Of a stretch of DNA of 64,000 nt, positions 23,393 to 35,418 are shown in pieces. The DNA comes from Larix kaempferi (lineage: Eukaryota; Streptophyta; Pinopsida; Pinales; Pinaceae): positions 1,054,001 through 1,118,000 of the forward strand of contig BSBM01001444.1 of assembly GCA_027924585.1 (NCBI GenBank). The letters are read 5' to 3'. Position numbers and translations under genes: made by a program. How positions within the stretch are numbered: position 1 is the first letter of the stretch; every line of letters starts with the position of its first letter. The notes under the pieces are model-generated. The model was not told the DNA's origin. It searched no databases and saw only the letters and a list, made by a program, of their open reading frames with translations.

Positions 23393-26300
23393 TGTTATCA
23401 CCTAAACTGTAGTTACCCTTATGGATGTATCCAGTCATGGATGGCAATAGGGAAGGGAAACTCAAAAGGTGCAACCACAATCACCTCGACCTCCAATATA
23501 TGGTTGTCACGCCAGTCGAGGCAACCTTCGCTTTATGTTATCTAGCCCAGACAACAAAGGGGGGAGACCCGATCTACTCCCGACAGGAGAGATCAAAACC
23601 AAGACACCAAATCAGGGTATGTCTAAGTGAAGTTAGGTGTATGGTTTATCCTACACCTAAGGATGAAGTCACAAGCCAAGTGAGGGGTTCAATAGGTATA
23701 GCTTTGGTTCATAGTTGATGTAAGAGTGACTTATAATGTTTGTAGTGAGATCTAGGGCTTAGTGTACTAGTTCAATGTCAGAAGATCCATTGCCTTGGGA
23801 ACCGTGTCCAATGCAGGGTAGTTTAAGGGTTGTATTGGGGCTAACTAGTACAGATGACAAGCTTGACCATGATACATGATAGCTTCAAGGGTTTAGTTCA
23901 CCATGCATAGGTCAATCCACAAGTCAATCCAACAATCTAGGAAAGTCGAATTAACTTGGAGAGAAGCCAGTGCCTTGGGAATTGGGAAGTGGAGTCAAAG
24001 TAGGGTTGACTTGTGGTTTAGGACTCCTAGTACATGGGACAAGTAGGAAATAGAGGTCTTGATGGATGAATGTATCTAGATCTAGGTTTGACCCAAGTGG
24101 ACCACAATCCCTTAAAACAAGGAATGCTATCCCCAAGGCAAGATTTGACAAAGTGATAGTCTAGACCTAGGTTTTGAATTATTCCGGTTCCAAATCTCCA
24201 ACAATCTCAAGTACCCACGTCCTAGAAGTGAGTCAACTCACTTCTCCAAGGTGGTGCGACTTTGCCCAAGGAGGCTAAAATGAGGGTTAGGTAGGTCAAG
24301 ACAAGTCGGATGGCATCCAAACTTTAGATCCGGGTAGGTTAGTCAAGTAGGAGTACGGATCTATAATTTCGTGGCAATCCAACGGCTAGATCTTAGTAGA
24401 TCTGAGTTTAAGTGTTCCAAGTGGTCCAAAATGGGGATTAAATCCCTTAAAATGTGGAGTAGGGCCCACAAGGTGAATTTCAGAAAAGTAACAATCTGGG
24501 TGTATGTTATTGGATGTGTAGATGACAAATCAAGTGGAAACTCAAACACCCACCACCTAGATCTAGGTCAACTTGCTCAAACTAGGAAGTGCGCCTTGCT
24601 TGGGAGAAGCTAAGTTGGCTTGGGAGGGGGGTCAAACGGAAGCCAATCCTCACCAAACTATAGATCCGGGATGCCGTGGATGCTATAGAGGTGGGTTTTC
24701 AATATTATGCCCAACAACCCACTAGATCTAAGTAGATCTGAAAAAATATAAAATGGGGTTTTGAAGTATTTAGGGTTTTTAAATATTTTAGACAATTGGA
24801 TAGATCATGGAGATAGAATTTACCTTGAGATCATACCTGAGTGATGTGGATGAGATGCCTTGATGTTGAGGAAGATTCCCGCAGAGATTAAATGAGAGAT
24901 TGTTGATTTTGCTTGCCGAAATGATGCCTTAGTCCACACGTGCGACCTCCTCTACCTGTCAAACCAAGGAATAGCGATTCAATCAGTAAGATCAAGCATG
25001 GAGGAAATACAAGAGAAATGCAACAGTAACATGAAATAGAAGGTCCTGGGACAGTAATACTCCCTGTTACCAACGAAGAGATCCAAAGAAGAAGTAGGGA
25101 GAGTCTTCCCCTACCAATACTTCCTCCTCAAAGCAAATCGGCCTCCACCTGTAGATGCAAAAATCGTGGTACAAAATATATGGCAAACAAGATCTCCAAT
25201 AACTCAGTGCAAAGGAAGAACCAACGAACGAACACCAAAAACATTCACCACAACACTGGAGATAGATGCAATAATAATTTTCTATTCCAATAATCCAGAG
25301 CCAAAAGTCCCCTTTACAATGAGAGGCTCTCTCCTTTAAATAGGAAGGAGAGGCACCAAAACCCTAACCACTTTTTGAATGAGTGGCTAAGATTAAAAGA
25401 TACAAATGTCTAATCAATGGTTGAGATGAGCTCAACAATAAAATACATGGATCACTAATAAAATATAATGTAAGTGGACAAAATCGCCCTATAAGAGGGG
25501 AATCCCACCAAATCATGATGACAAAATATCATAAGAGGCTTATGGTGGGTCCAAGGGGTAATTTTATCCCTCCTTGGTCAATCCCCATAGCACAATACAT
25601 ATAAAATAATCACCAAAGTACCAAATCGTGCCTCCATGGTCAAGTCGTGGGCCTCAAAAAGACCTCAGAAATCTACTGAAAGTGCCATAAGTGATGGATG
25701 CGGGCCCCGATGAAGCTGAAACTGCTGGAGAAGGTGTGGAGGACCCCGATCTATCATCACTGATCATCCCATGCCATAACTTTGCCTTAGTAGCCCAAAT
25801 CGATTTCCTCAATAGCCATTTCTACCAATCCTGAAATGCTTCGGGAAGCGTGAAACTGCCCCAAACAGCCTCCTGGAGTGCCTGCGCTGTCAAGGTGAGG
25901 GCACCAGTGTGTCCGGGAGGGGGGTAATATGGTAAAAACAAGTGGCTGGACCACCCCCTCCATCATCAGCTCCCTAGGTCAACCGGATAAAACTCACATC
26001 TGCTCCGACAGGGCCTCCGACAGACCAAAACTGCACTGGGACAACCTACTGAGGCTCAATCATCACTGTAAGTGCCCGGAACTGAAAACAAACTGTCCCA
26101 TTGGACTCAGAAGGTCCAAATCTATCCAATATGTGTACTCATACACCATATGAGTCTCTGCATGATCAAAATAAATATCCAATATACCGGAACAAGGCCA
26201 ATAATAATGATCTGTAAATGACCAAACACTGCTGTAACCCAAGAATCATCATCATAACCCTGTAGCTGCTGCATAGAATCATCATGTATGTGTACATAGA

Positions 26301-27929
26301 CCATATATCATCTATCCATATCATCATAAGGTCTAACATCTCATGTCCCATGGTCCTCCATGGTCAAACTAGGTCTAACCAAGACCAAATATAACTCAGA
26401 CCATCATCCAAGGCTGCTGCAAAGTGTCAAGGTTAATACATGCTCTACAACTTATTCAAATAGCAATTATAACACAAAGTAATCATAACTGGCGATCTAA
26501 ATCCAAATATATAGTGTCGTTAATTATTATTATTACTCAGACTAGACTTTCAGGATCATACTCACTTCATAGCTGTGATCAATTTGCTAGTGAAGGGTGA
26601 AGGCTAAATTAACTGGCTAGGCTAAGGGATGACTTGACTGACTTGACTTTGTGACACTTTGGCAAAGGAAAGGGAATACATACCATAGTATATACTGAAT
26701 GAGCAATAACACAGGGAATGGCGGTGTCTCACAAATGGATGAGTTGTTTAAAGAGGGTTTATTCACCTTCACAGATGCGCACAATCCATAATACAAATAA
26801 GGCCAGCAATTGTTTAGATATAGCATTTAAGTTCCATTTCTTTTTGGGCCTGAAGTTTCCATAGCCTTGATCTATGTGTGTTTACAAACACATTGCATAG
26901 ATTTACATTTTTCTTTAGGCTTTCTGCTGCAGGTGTGTTTTTAAGGCACTTGTTTACCTGAGCACTTCTAGGTGTGTCATGGACAGCTTGTTTACCTAGG
27001 TATTTATTTTCCAAAAAGATATAACATTTTATTTTCATGGCCATTTTCATTTGGCATGCCTTTCATTCATGTGTGTTTAGAAACACATTGCATGAATGGG
27101 CTTTTCATACAAGATATAGCATTTCATTTTTCCAGATTTTGTATTCATGGCAGCACCAAAAGTTTCAGGTTTAGCCAACACAACTTTAGTGACTAGGGGG
27201 AATTCACAAGGAACTCCAACTCACCATAGGTAAGTTTTGTCACCAACTCAGAGCCGAGACACAATAAACAGGGAAGCTCATCCAATACAGAGGCTACAGT
27301 GGGGGAAAGATCCTCCATGTCACTAGTCAAGTAGTAAGTCAGGGTGATAAACTAAAAGGTAGGCCATGGATGGATGGAAACAATGAATGGTGGAACCGAC
27401 ACTAGCAAGCCAAGGTATGGTTGAATGATCACCTCTATTCTCCCTAGGGAGGGTAGAACCAATGAGTATGAATAGTGAACTTCTAAGTATGAGTAGGGAC
27501 AATATAATATATATAATAGATCAACCAGGTCCAAATATCTATATGATCGCCAGATCATGACACTAAGTGCTAAGACATGCTATAAGAATAAGTATAAAAG
27601 CAATCTAACCATAACACCATGATATACCTGCTGAGTCATATACCTGAAAGCTCATCAACCTGTACCATCATCTGTCCTTTGAGACTGCTGCTGCAACTCT
27701 GGGCACTACTGACTGCTCTGTACCAATGGTATAATGACTACATCGGTCATCTCTCTGAGTGTCCTGAGACTCAGTCATGGCATGGGGAATACAACTGTTG
27801 TCCACAATATGATAGTGATCCAATATAGATGCTCATCTCAGCATCTCAAATGTAAGGGAACTGGCTGAATAGTGTACTGGAATCAGAAAAATAATGTATG
27901 GTAGCCCGGCTACTATATATGTGATAACA
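23393..27929 (-). repeat. Family C LTR, 3' LTR of the gypsy element, 4.54 kb
   Basis: Read on the minus strand it starts TGTTATCACATATATAG at 27,929 and ends TTAGGTGATAACA at 23,393, so the terminal inverted repeat matches the solo LTR at 3,769-7,920 and homology is recognisable throughout. A TATA-like CTATTTAAAG lies at 25,343-25,334. The gypsy pol and a 3' non-coding stretch precede it on the minus strand, so it is that element's 3' LTR. The 3' flank in element orientation is GGTAC, then LINE sequence. The 5' LTR is not found: the array replaces it. Confidence 0.8.
25334..25343 (-). promoter_or_regulatory. TATA-like box of family C LTR
   Basis: CTATTTAAAG on the minus strand, conserved with 6,301-6,310. 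Confidence 0.45.
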
Positions 27930-28388
27930 TCTGGCTCCGGCTAGGACAAGTGCTCTGCTGAAATGAGCGCTTGAGAACCTCAGAATCTCTGGTCCTCGAA
28001 CTCTGCTACTCGAATCCGCAATCTAGCACTCTACCATTTTATTTCCAGCTTTTATTCTTGCAACCTATTTTCTGCATCCACAAACATCAAAAATACCTCA
28101 TGCCGCATGTGTGGGAAAAATATAGAACCAACTGAAATAAAAAATTTATAAATGCATGAAATATATAAGTGCAGAAAATAAATCAAACTACTAACATAAT
28201 TTGCAAAATTTGAAATTTATTGTGCAGGAAAAATAAAAGTGACAGGTACTTGGTTAAACTAGGAGCTTACAAAGGAGCTTAGAGATAAACAAGGTGCCAG
28301 ACTCAATGGCTGAAAAGACTAACTCCTGCCAAGGTAGGCTTATTCGGTTTCCTAACTACCGTAATCTACCAGGCCATGCAAGACTTGG
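27930..28388 (-). other. gypsy 3' non-coding region with weak purine tract
   Basis: 459 bp between the pol stop and the LTR. No ORF. The last bases before the LTR on the minus strand are GGAGCCAGA, a poor polypurine tract candidate. Confidence 0.5.
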
Positions 28389-31300
28389 TCATTCAAGGTT
28401 GATAGGAGGAAAGTAATGTTTCAACATCCTCCCATTTACAGGTAACTCAACTTCATCTCCATCCAAAGTTTCAAGGACAAAAGATCCCTTTCCAGCAAGA
28501 CTACTTATCTTATACGGACCTTTCCATAAACTCTCCAACTTCGTGTGATTTCCTGGTTTCTCCTTATGCTTGTCCCACAATAAAACTATATCTCCTATAC
28601 CAAAGGTAGTACTTCTAGTATTTTGATCAAATGTGCCCTTTATCCTTTCTTGTTCTATGAGCATCTTATCGAGTGCATTCCTTTTCTTTTCATCCAGTTC
28701 AACCAATTTATCAATTCTACCTTGCATTGCTTCTGTATCTGAGGAGCACTGCTGCAATAGTTCATAAACGGGTATTTGCAGATTTATTGGCAGTCTACAG
28801 TCTTGTCCATATACTAACTCGAAAGGAGATTTTCCTGTAATTCTTTTCACTGTTGTTCGATCTGCCCACAAAGCATATTTTAACTTTACATCCCAACTTC
28901 TCTTATTTTCACCAACCATTCTTTTCAACAGCCTAATTAGATTTTTGTTACTAGACTCGACAAGACCATTTCCCTGGGGGTAATAGTTCGAAGAATGAGA
29001 GAGGGTAATTCCATGATTCATGCAAAAGGTGGACATTTCTATTTTACTGAAAGCTGGGGCATTATCTGTTGTTAGTTTTACAGGGCAACCATATCTTGAC
29101 ACAATATTTTCTTCCAAAAACTTCACAACAACTTCGGTTGTGGCCTTCTTGGTTGGAATAGCTTCTACCCAACGAGTAAAGTAATCAGTGCAGGTCAACA
29201 TATATTTATATCCATTGCTCGAGTTTTCATTAAAATGACCTACAAAATCCATACCCCATTGTTGAAAAGGAGCTTCAACCACTACAGGATTTAAAGGTAA
29301 GGCAGGCAATCTTGGTTTTCCTGAGAAAAATTGACATTCTTGGCATATCCTAATATAAGCATGTACATCCTTAAAGAGTGTTGGCCAGTAATACCCTGCT
29401 CTCATGATTTTTGCAGCAGTTGTTCTCGGAGCATAATGACCACCACATAATCCTGAGTGCATCTCCTTTATAATGATTTTGGACTCCTCCAGGTTAACAC
29501 ATTTCAGGATTATCCCATCAGGGTTCCTCCATCCTAATCCATCCTGGGTTAAAACATACTTTTCAGCTTTTAGCCTTAGTGCCCTTCTTTGATGATCTAC
29601 CAGGTATTCAGGACATGACAAGTTCCTCAAGAAATATACAATGTCTTTGTACCAATCATGCTCTTCATCAATGTTTAAAATAGCAGGATCCCTTTCACTT
29701 ATCGTGTTTACCATGTTGCTTCCCTTTTCAGTTAGAAGTTGAGATAACCCTTGACCTTTCACAATCTTGATTGGTTTAATCTCTAGATCATATTCTTGTA
29801 TACGTGAAATCCAATTTCCTCTTACACCTATGCCATCTGCTTGTGATAGAACATCCTTTACTGCTTGATAGGGCACATATGCCTTAATTTTGGAATACCC
29901 CACATGGTTCTAAAGTGTTTCAAAGCTTTAACTAAGGCATAAGCTTGCTTTTCAGTGGTGGTATATTTCAGTTCGGCATCTCTCAAATTTTTACTCATAA
30001 AGGCTATAGGTTGTTCATGGTTTTCGTTGTTCTTTTGTAATAACACACCAGCAATAGTATCTTCCGAAGCATATGAGTAAATCATGAACTCTTTATTGTA
30101 ATCAGGACAAGCCAACACCGGGGAGGTTGAAATGGCCTTTTTAAGCTTGGTGAAAGATGATTCACATTCTTTATCCCATACAAACTTCACATCCTTTTTA
30201 AGAAGGGCATTTAATGGTTTGGCCAATTCTGCTAAGTTTGGAATGAATCTTCGGACGAAGTTTATTTTTCCAAAGAAAGATTGCAAAGTGGCCACGTTAT
30301 GGGGTGCCGCAATAGCATTGATGGCCTGGACACGTTCTGGTTCAATTCTGATGCCCTCTTTTGACACAATGTGTCCTAATAGCTTACCCTCATCTACTCC
30401 AAAAGTTGACTTTTTGGGATTTAATGATATGCCAAACTTTCTGCAACGCTCAAAAACTCTTCTCAAATGTTCTATATGGTCTCCCCGTTCCTTGGAAAAC
30501 ACCGTTAGGCCATCCTGATAAATGGCAATGATTTTCCCAATCAAATCACTAAATGCTTGATCCATAGCTCTTTGAAAAGTGGAACCGGTATTTAATAATC
30601 CGAATGGCATCCTTATATATTGGAAAGTTCCCCATGGAGTAGTAAAAGTTGTTTTATTTCTGTCTTCCTTTCTAATACGTACCTGATTATACCCCAAAAA
30701 ACCGTCCAACATTGACAACATACCTGCCCCAGTAACACTCTGTAGCAAGTTTTCCATGTTTGGCAAAGGGTAATTGTCCTTAAGGGATGCTTGATTAAGG
30801 TTTCTGAAATCAATACACACCCTGATTTCACCATTTTTCTTTCTCACAATCACCGGGTTAGAAACCCAAGTAGTGTGTCGAACAGGTTGGATAATTCCGG
30901 CTGCCAGCATTTTCTCAAGCTCTTTCTTAATCAAGGGAGCAAGTTTAGGATTGACATTTCTTAACTTTTGCCTATAAGGTTTAGCTCCTTCATGCAAAGG
31001 GATAGTATGCTCAATAATTTCAGGGTCAAAATTTTTGAGCTCGTCATATGCCCAGGCGAAAATGTCTCGATACTTCCTAATTAGATTTACAATCGCCTTT
31101 CTTTCTTCTGGGGAGGCATTCTTTCCTATCTGAATCATTCTGGGAGAAACTGAAGTTCCAATATTTATCTCTATAACCTCATCTACCGGTTCAGCTCTCT
31201 TACCTTTGTACTCATCATGCCTGTTGAAATTTTTCTCCAGAGGTATTGCTAGTTTCATAACATCAAAATTTTGAATAGAAGAATCGTTTAATTTATCTTC

Positions 31301-31390
31301 CAAATTCACATTGCAATTCTGGAATTTTTCGTTGTTTTGCAAGAATGCAATGATCTGTGCATCATTATCAAAGATTTGCCAATGATCTTG
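28389..31390 (-). pseudogene. Ty3/gypsy pol (RT, RNase H, integrase), truncated
   Basis: Upstream frame (31,390 to about 29,910): RT leader with YRDIFAW and HTIPL, then KKNGEIRVCIDFRNLN, LDGFLGYNQ and FTTPWGTFQY. The active site is YQDGLTVF, where the family has Y-x-D-D, so the second catalytic Asp is Gly. RNase H begins with the FMIYSYASEDTIAGVLLQ block. A 1-bp shift near 29,910 breaks the frame. Downstream frame (about 29,903 to 28,389): RNase H remainder, integrase HHCC zinc motif (H-x4-H...C-x2-C, QECQFF), and DDE core with DFVG, TDNAPAF and the glutamate in GLVESSNKN. A C-terminal GPYKI segment (GPY/F-like) follows, ending LKHYFPP. There is no chromodomain, so it is a non-chromoviral gypsy. 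Gag, protease and the 5' LTR are missing because the tandem array begins at 31,391. RT and frame defects mean it is inactive. Confidence 0.88.
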
Positions 31391-31423
31391 ATTGTCCCCG
31401 GTATCACCTTGTCTCACTTGTAG

Positions 31424-31447
31424 ATACTAGCCTGTGAAGGCTAGTAT
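31424..31447. repeat. 24-26-bp palindrome in each monomer
   Basis: ATACTAGCC-TGTGAA-GGCTAGTAT: a perfect 9-bp stem with a 6-nt loop in monomer 1. It recurs at each monomer start listed for the array, with small stem changes in A types (ACTAGCTTGTGAAGGCTAGT). Confidence 0.85.
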
Positions 31448-31461
31448 ATCTGGAACATAGA

Positions 31462-32159
31462 TGTTAGCAATATTTCTCTACGCGAAACTGATTGTGACAG
31501 CATCTCCTACAAAAAATAAACAAGCAGGCGAATGCGAGGACCACTGAAAAAATGGCAAATTAAAGAAACAAAATGAGTGCCGAGCTCGTTTAAACGATGA
31601 TGATAAGAACAATCATCTCCCAACCATAGACAAAGCTATTTGTCTCCCCCGAGCTCAGACCTTCCGATAGAGAACGATGTATATCCGGATATTGGTAGCG
31701 CAAACCCTAGAAAACAAAGAAGAAACTTCTCCAATAGTGGAGTGCCCCAAAAAATCAGTCTCTTAACTGAAGTAGCGAACCTCTCTTGGCTAGAGCGAAC
31801 TTGCTTGAGTGAATGACGAAATGAGAGGTCGAACTCTCTATTTATACACATCAAAGGGAGACTTTTTTCCTGTTTGGGCCGACCTAACTTTCCCTAACTG
31901 CGCCGACATGACTCGGGCAGTTCTGCCCATTGTATGGGGCAAATTGCCCACTACTTTGGGGCAATTTATCCACTGGTCTGACTTGTCTTGGCGAAATACA
32001 GAAAATTACAATTAATAAATATTTTCTTTGTGATTTCACCCCTAGGTTTACATTGAGTGTTTTACATGATCGAATACATTGACATCTTTTCCCATAGCAG
32101 GTACCTTAACAAGATGAAATGCAATAAGAATAACTTCCAAAGTTGTACGGTTTCCAACA
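31462..32159 (-). repeat. LTR-like module within the array monomer
   Basis: Minus-strand sequence begins TGTTGGAAACCG at 32,159 directly after a purine tract (TTGTTGAGAGGGAG), carries a TATA box about 315 bp in, and can be taken to end TTGCTAACA at 31,462. This is the layout PPT / TG...CA LTR with promoter. No convincing primer binding site follows, so the inner end is tentative. The module recurs in every monomer. Similar AAGAGGGAG/TGTTGATG and AGAGGCAG/TGTTGG junction-like motifs occur at two further places per monomer. Confidence 0.4.
31838..31848 (-). promoter_or_regulatory. TATA box of the array monomer
   Basis: TGTATAAATAG on the minus strand. It is conserved in most monomers (for example 33,774-33,784), with the monomer 5 copy changed to TGTATGAATAG and the monomer 8 copy to TTTATAAATAG. 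Transcription would run leftward into the conserved short region downstream. Confidence 0.55.
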
Positions 32160-32173
32160 CTCCCTCTCAACAA
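32154..32173 (-). other. Polypurine-tract-like junction in monomer
   Basis: Reads TTGTTGAGAGGGAG then TGTTGG on the minus strand, as at a retrotransposon PPT/3' LTR border. Present in all monomers with small changes. Confidence 0.4.
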
Positions 32174-32921
32174 AGAAGGTATTCTTCGAACACTGTATTC
32201 TAATCTGATTCTTTATTTGGTTGACCTATGAGGTGATGCCCCATGCAGCTACTACTCCAACACTACCTCTTGGCTATGGAGGTATCATCAGCATTATCAT
32301 ACTGAAATACATCTCGATATCATATGTACATCACAGTTATCTCTAACCTCTCTATATCATAAGGAAGGTCTTCCAACACAATCACAGTTAGTTGAGAAGT
32401 GTCAACAAATCAATCTGTGTGCATCTGCTCAATCCAGTCCATCGGGAAACATGCACTAGCTCCACGACTCTTCCCTCTCCATAGGTGAGTCACTCATGCA
32501 TCAGCTCAAGAACTCTGCACAGTCCATCGTAGAGTCTTTCATGCATCAATACAATGTGCTCAGCTCAACCCAGTCCATCGAGTGCCTACATCATCAACAC
32601 TCCCTCTTAGCTAGAGAGGTATCATCACGTCGGAAGACATTGTTATCATAAGAGGGTCCATTCCAACACAGGCATTCACTCTACAAAGAAGAACGTTCCC
32701 CAAATCAACCATCCACAAATAAGCATGTTCCACAATGGGACACGCTCCACAGAGGAGTACGTTCCACAACTGAACCATCCCACAAAGGGACCATATCATC
32801 TTTTTAAAGAAGATATATAATCTACCTAATGAACTTGGTCATTCTAGACCACAGAGGATTACTTCTACGAGCACTTTATCTGTGGAAGGTGGTAATGATG
32901 GGGAAAATCTTTGAAGAGGAG

Positions 32922-33355
32922 AAGTGAGATGAGGTGATACGAGGGACAATAGAGGATGGAAAGTGGAAAAATGCCGAAGATGTTGAGTCATCGATCCCAT
33001 GACTGCAGTCTATGCGATGAAACGACTACGAAGAACGCCCTACACGAGAGAAAATGTAGAAAATCACCTTAAATAGTGTTGATGTTGGTTTCGAGCTCCA
33101 CACTCATTTTGTTTATGTGGTTTTCCATTCTTTTAGCGATCTTGGTTATGCTGATATAAACATTAACAAGGTCAAAGAAGGCTCGAAACCACCATCAACA
33201 CTGTTCAAGGTTAGTTTCTTCATTTTCTCATATGTAGGGTGTTGTTCGTAGTCGTTGCATCACATAGACTGCAGTCATGAGATCGATGACTCAACATGTC
33301 CCACATTTTTCCCCTTTCCATCCTCTATTGTCCCTGGTATCCCCTTGTCTCACTT
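32922..33355. repeat. Long inverted repeat, arms about 175 bp
   Basis: Left arm 32,922-33,096 and right arm 33,181-33,355 are inverted copies separated by 84 bp. By eye about 24 of 175 positions mismatch (roughly 86% identity), with long perfect runs around TGTTGAGTCATCGATC and GGACAATAGAGGATGGAAAG. An equivalent inverted repeat occurs in every complete monomer. A transcript crossing it would form a long imperfect hairpin. Confidence 0.88.
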
Positions 33356-33359
33356 GTAG

Positions 33360-35418
33360 ATACTAGCCTGTGAAGGCTAGTATATCTAAAACATAGATGT
33401 TAGCAATATTTCTCTACGTGAAACTGATTGTGACAGCACCTCCTAACAAAAATAAACAAGCAGGCGAATGTGAGGAGCACTGAAAAAATGGCAAATTAAA
33501 GAAACAAAATGAGTGCCGAGCTCGTTTAAACCATGATGATAAGAACAATCATCTCCCAACCACAGACAAAGTTATTTGTCTCCCACGAGCTCAGACCTTC
33601 CGATAGAGAACGATGCACATCCGGATATTGGTAGCGCAAACCCTAGAAAACAAGGAAGAAACTTCTCCAATAGTGGAGTAGCGCAAAAAATCAGTCCCTT
33701 AACTAAAGTAGTGAACCTCTCTTGGCTAGAGCGAACTTGCTTGAGTGAATGACGAAATGAGAGGTCAAACTCTCTATTTATACACATCAAAGGGAGACTT
33801 TTTTCCTGTCTGGGCCGACCTAACTTTCCCTAACTGCGCCGACTTGACTGGGGCAGTTCTGCCCATTGTATGGGGCAAATTGCCCACTGCTTTGGGGCAA
33901 TTTACCAACTGGTCTGACTTGTCTTGGGGAAATACGGAAAATTACATTTAATAAATCTTTTCTTTGTGATTTCACCCCTAGGTTTATATTGAGTGTTTTA
34001 CATGATCGAATACATTGACATCTTGTCCCATAGGAGGTACCTTAACAAGATGAAATGCAATAAGATTAACTTCTGAAGTTGTACCGTTTCGAACACTCCC
34101 TCTCAAAAGGGAAGGTATGCTTTGAACATTGTATTCTAATCTTATTCTTTATTTGGTCGACCTATGAGGTGATGCCCCATGCAGCTACTACTCCAACACT
34201 GCCTCTTGGCCATGGAGGTATCGTCAGCATGATCATACTGAAACACATCTCGATATCATAAGTACATCACAGTTATCTCTAACCTCTGTATATCATAAGG
34301 AAGGTCTTCCAACACAATCACAGTTAGTCGAGAGGTGTCAACAAATCAATCTTCGTGCATCTGTTCAATCCAGTCCATCGTGAAACATGCACTAGCTCCA
34401 CGACTCTGCCCTCTCCATAGGTGAGTCACTTGTGCATCAGCTCAAGAACTCTGCACAGTCCATCGTAGAGTTTATCATGCATCAATACAATGTGCTCAGC
34501 TCAACACAATCCATCGAGTGCCTACATCATCAACACTCCCTCTTAGCTAAAGAGGTATCATCACGTCGGAACACATCTTGTTATCATAAGAGGGTCCATT
34601 CCAACACAGGCATACACTCAACAAAGAAGAACGTTCCCCAAATGAACCATCCACAAATAAGCATGTTCCACAATGGGAACAGATCTTGTTATCATAAGAG
34701 GCTCCATTCCAACACAGGGATACACTCCACAAAGGAGAACGTTCCCCAAATGAACCATCCACAAATATGCACGTTCCACATAGAAACAATCCCACAATGG
34801 GCACATTCCACGGAGGATAATGTTCCACAAAGCAACCATCCCACAAAGGGACCATATCATCTTTTTAAAGAAGATGTATGATCTACCCGATGAACTTGGT
34901 CATTCTAGACAACAGAGGATTACTTCCTCAAGCACTTTATCTGTGGAAGGTGGCAATGATCGGGAAAATCTTTGAAGAGGAGAAGTGAGATGAGGTCATA
35001 CGAGGGACAATAGAGGATGAAAAGAGAAAAAATGTCGGAGATGTTGAGTCATCTATCCCATGACTGCAGTCTATGCGATGAAACAACTACGAACAACGCC
35101 CTACACGAGAGAAAATGTAGAAAATCACCTTAAATAGTGTTGATGTTGGTTTCGAGCTCCACACTCATTTTGTTTATGTACTTTTCCATTCTTTTAGCGA
35201 TCCTAGTTATGCTGCTATAAACATTAACAAGGTCAAGGAAGGCTCGAAACCACCATCAACACTGTTCAAGGTGAGTTTCTTCATTTTCTCCTTTGTAGGG
35301 TGTTGTTCGTAGTCGTTGGATCACATAGACTGCAGTAATGAGATCGATGACTCAACATATCCCACATTTTTCCTCTTTCCATCCTCTATTGTCCCCGGTA
35401 TCATCTCGTCTCGGTTGT
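33360..35418 (+). repeat. Array monomer 2 (A type, longest)
   Basis: About 2,059 bp. The extra length is a tandem subrepeat of about 107 bp near 34,577-34,790 (TTGTTATCATAAGAGG... twice). Inverted repeat at about 34,983-35,415. Confidence 0.85.

Larger units (their letters stand above)
17966..24006 (+). repeat. 6.04-kb tandem duplication, copy 2
   Basis: Head-to-tail copy of 11,934-17,965. Differences seen: a 9-bp ATTCTTTGG duplication near 19,236; single changes near 18,406, 19,707 and 20,019; two bases near 21,725; one base near 22,332; and one extra G near 23,565. That is roughly 0.1% substitution, far below the 4% between the copia LTRs. Confidence 0.93.
31391..33359 (+). repeat. Array monomer 1 (edge type)
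   Basis: Begins within the right arm of the inverted repeat, directly at the gypsy junction (ATTGTCCCC shared). More diverged than later monomers; with monomer 2 it shares GGGCCGACC, unlike the rest. Confidence 0.85.

Noticed and set aside
32922-33355. Inverted repeat as an independent MITE insertion
   Set aside because: The ends lack a visible target-site duplication and it is present in every complete monomer. It behaves as part of the monomer, although an ancient foldback origin is possible.
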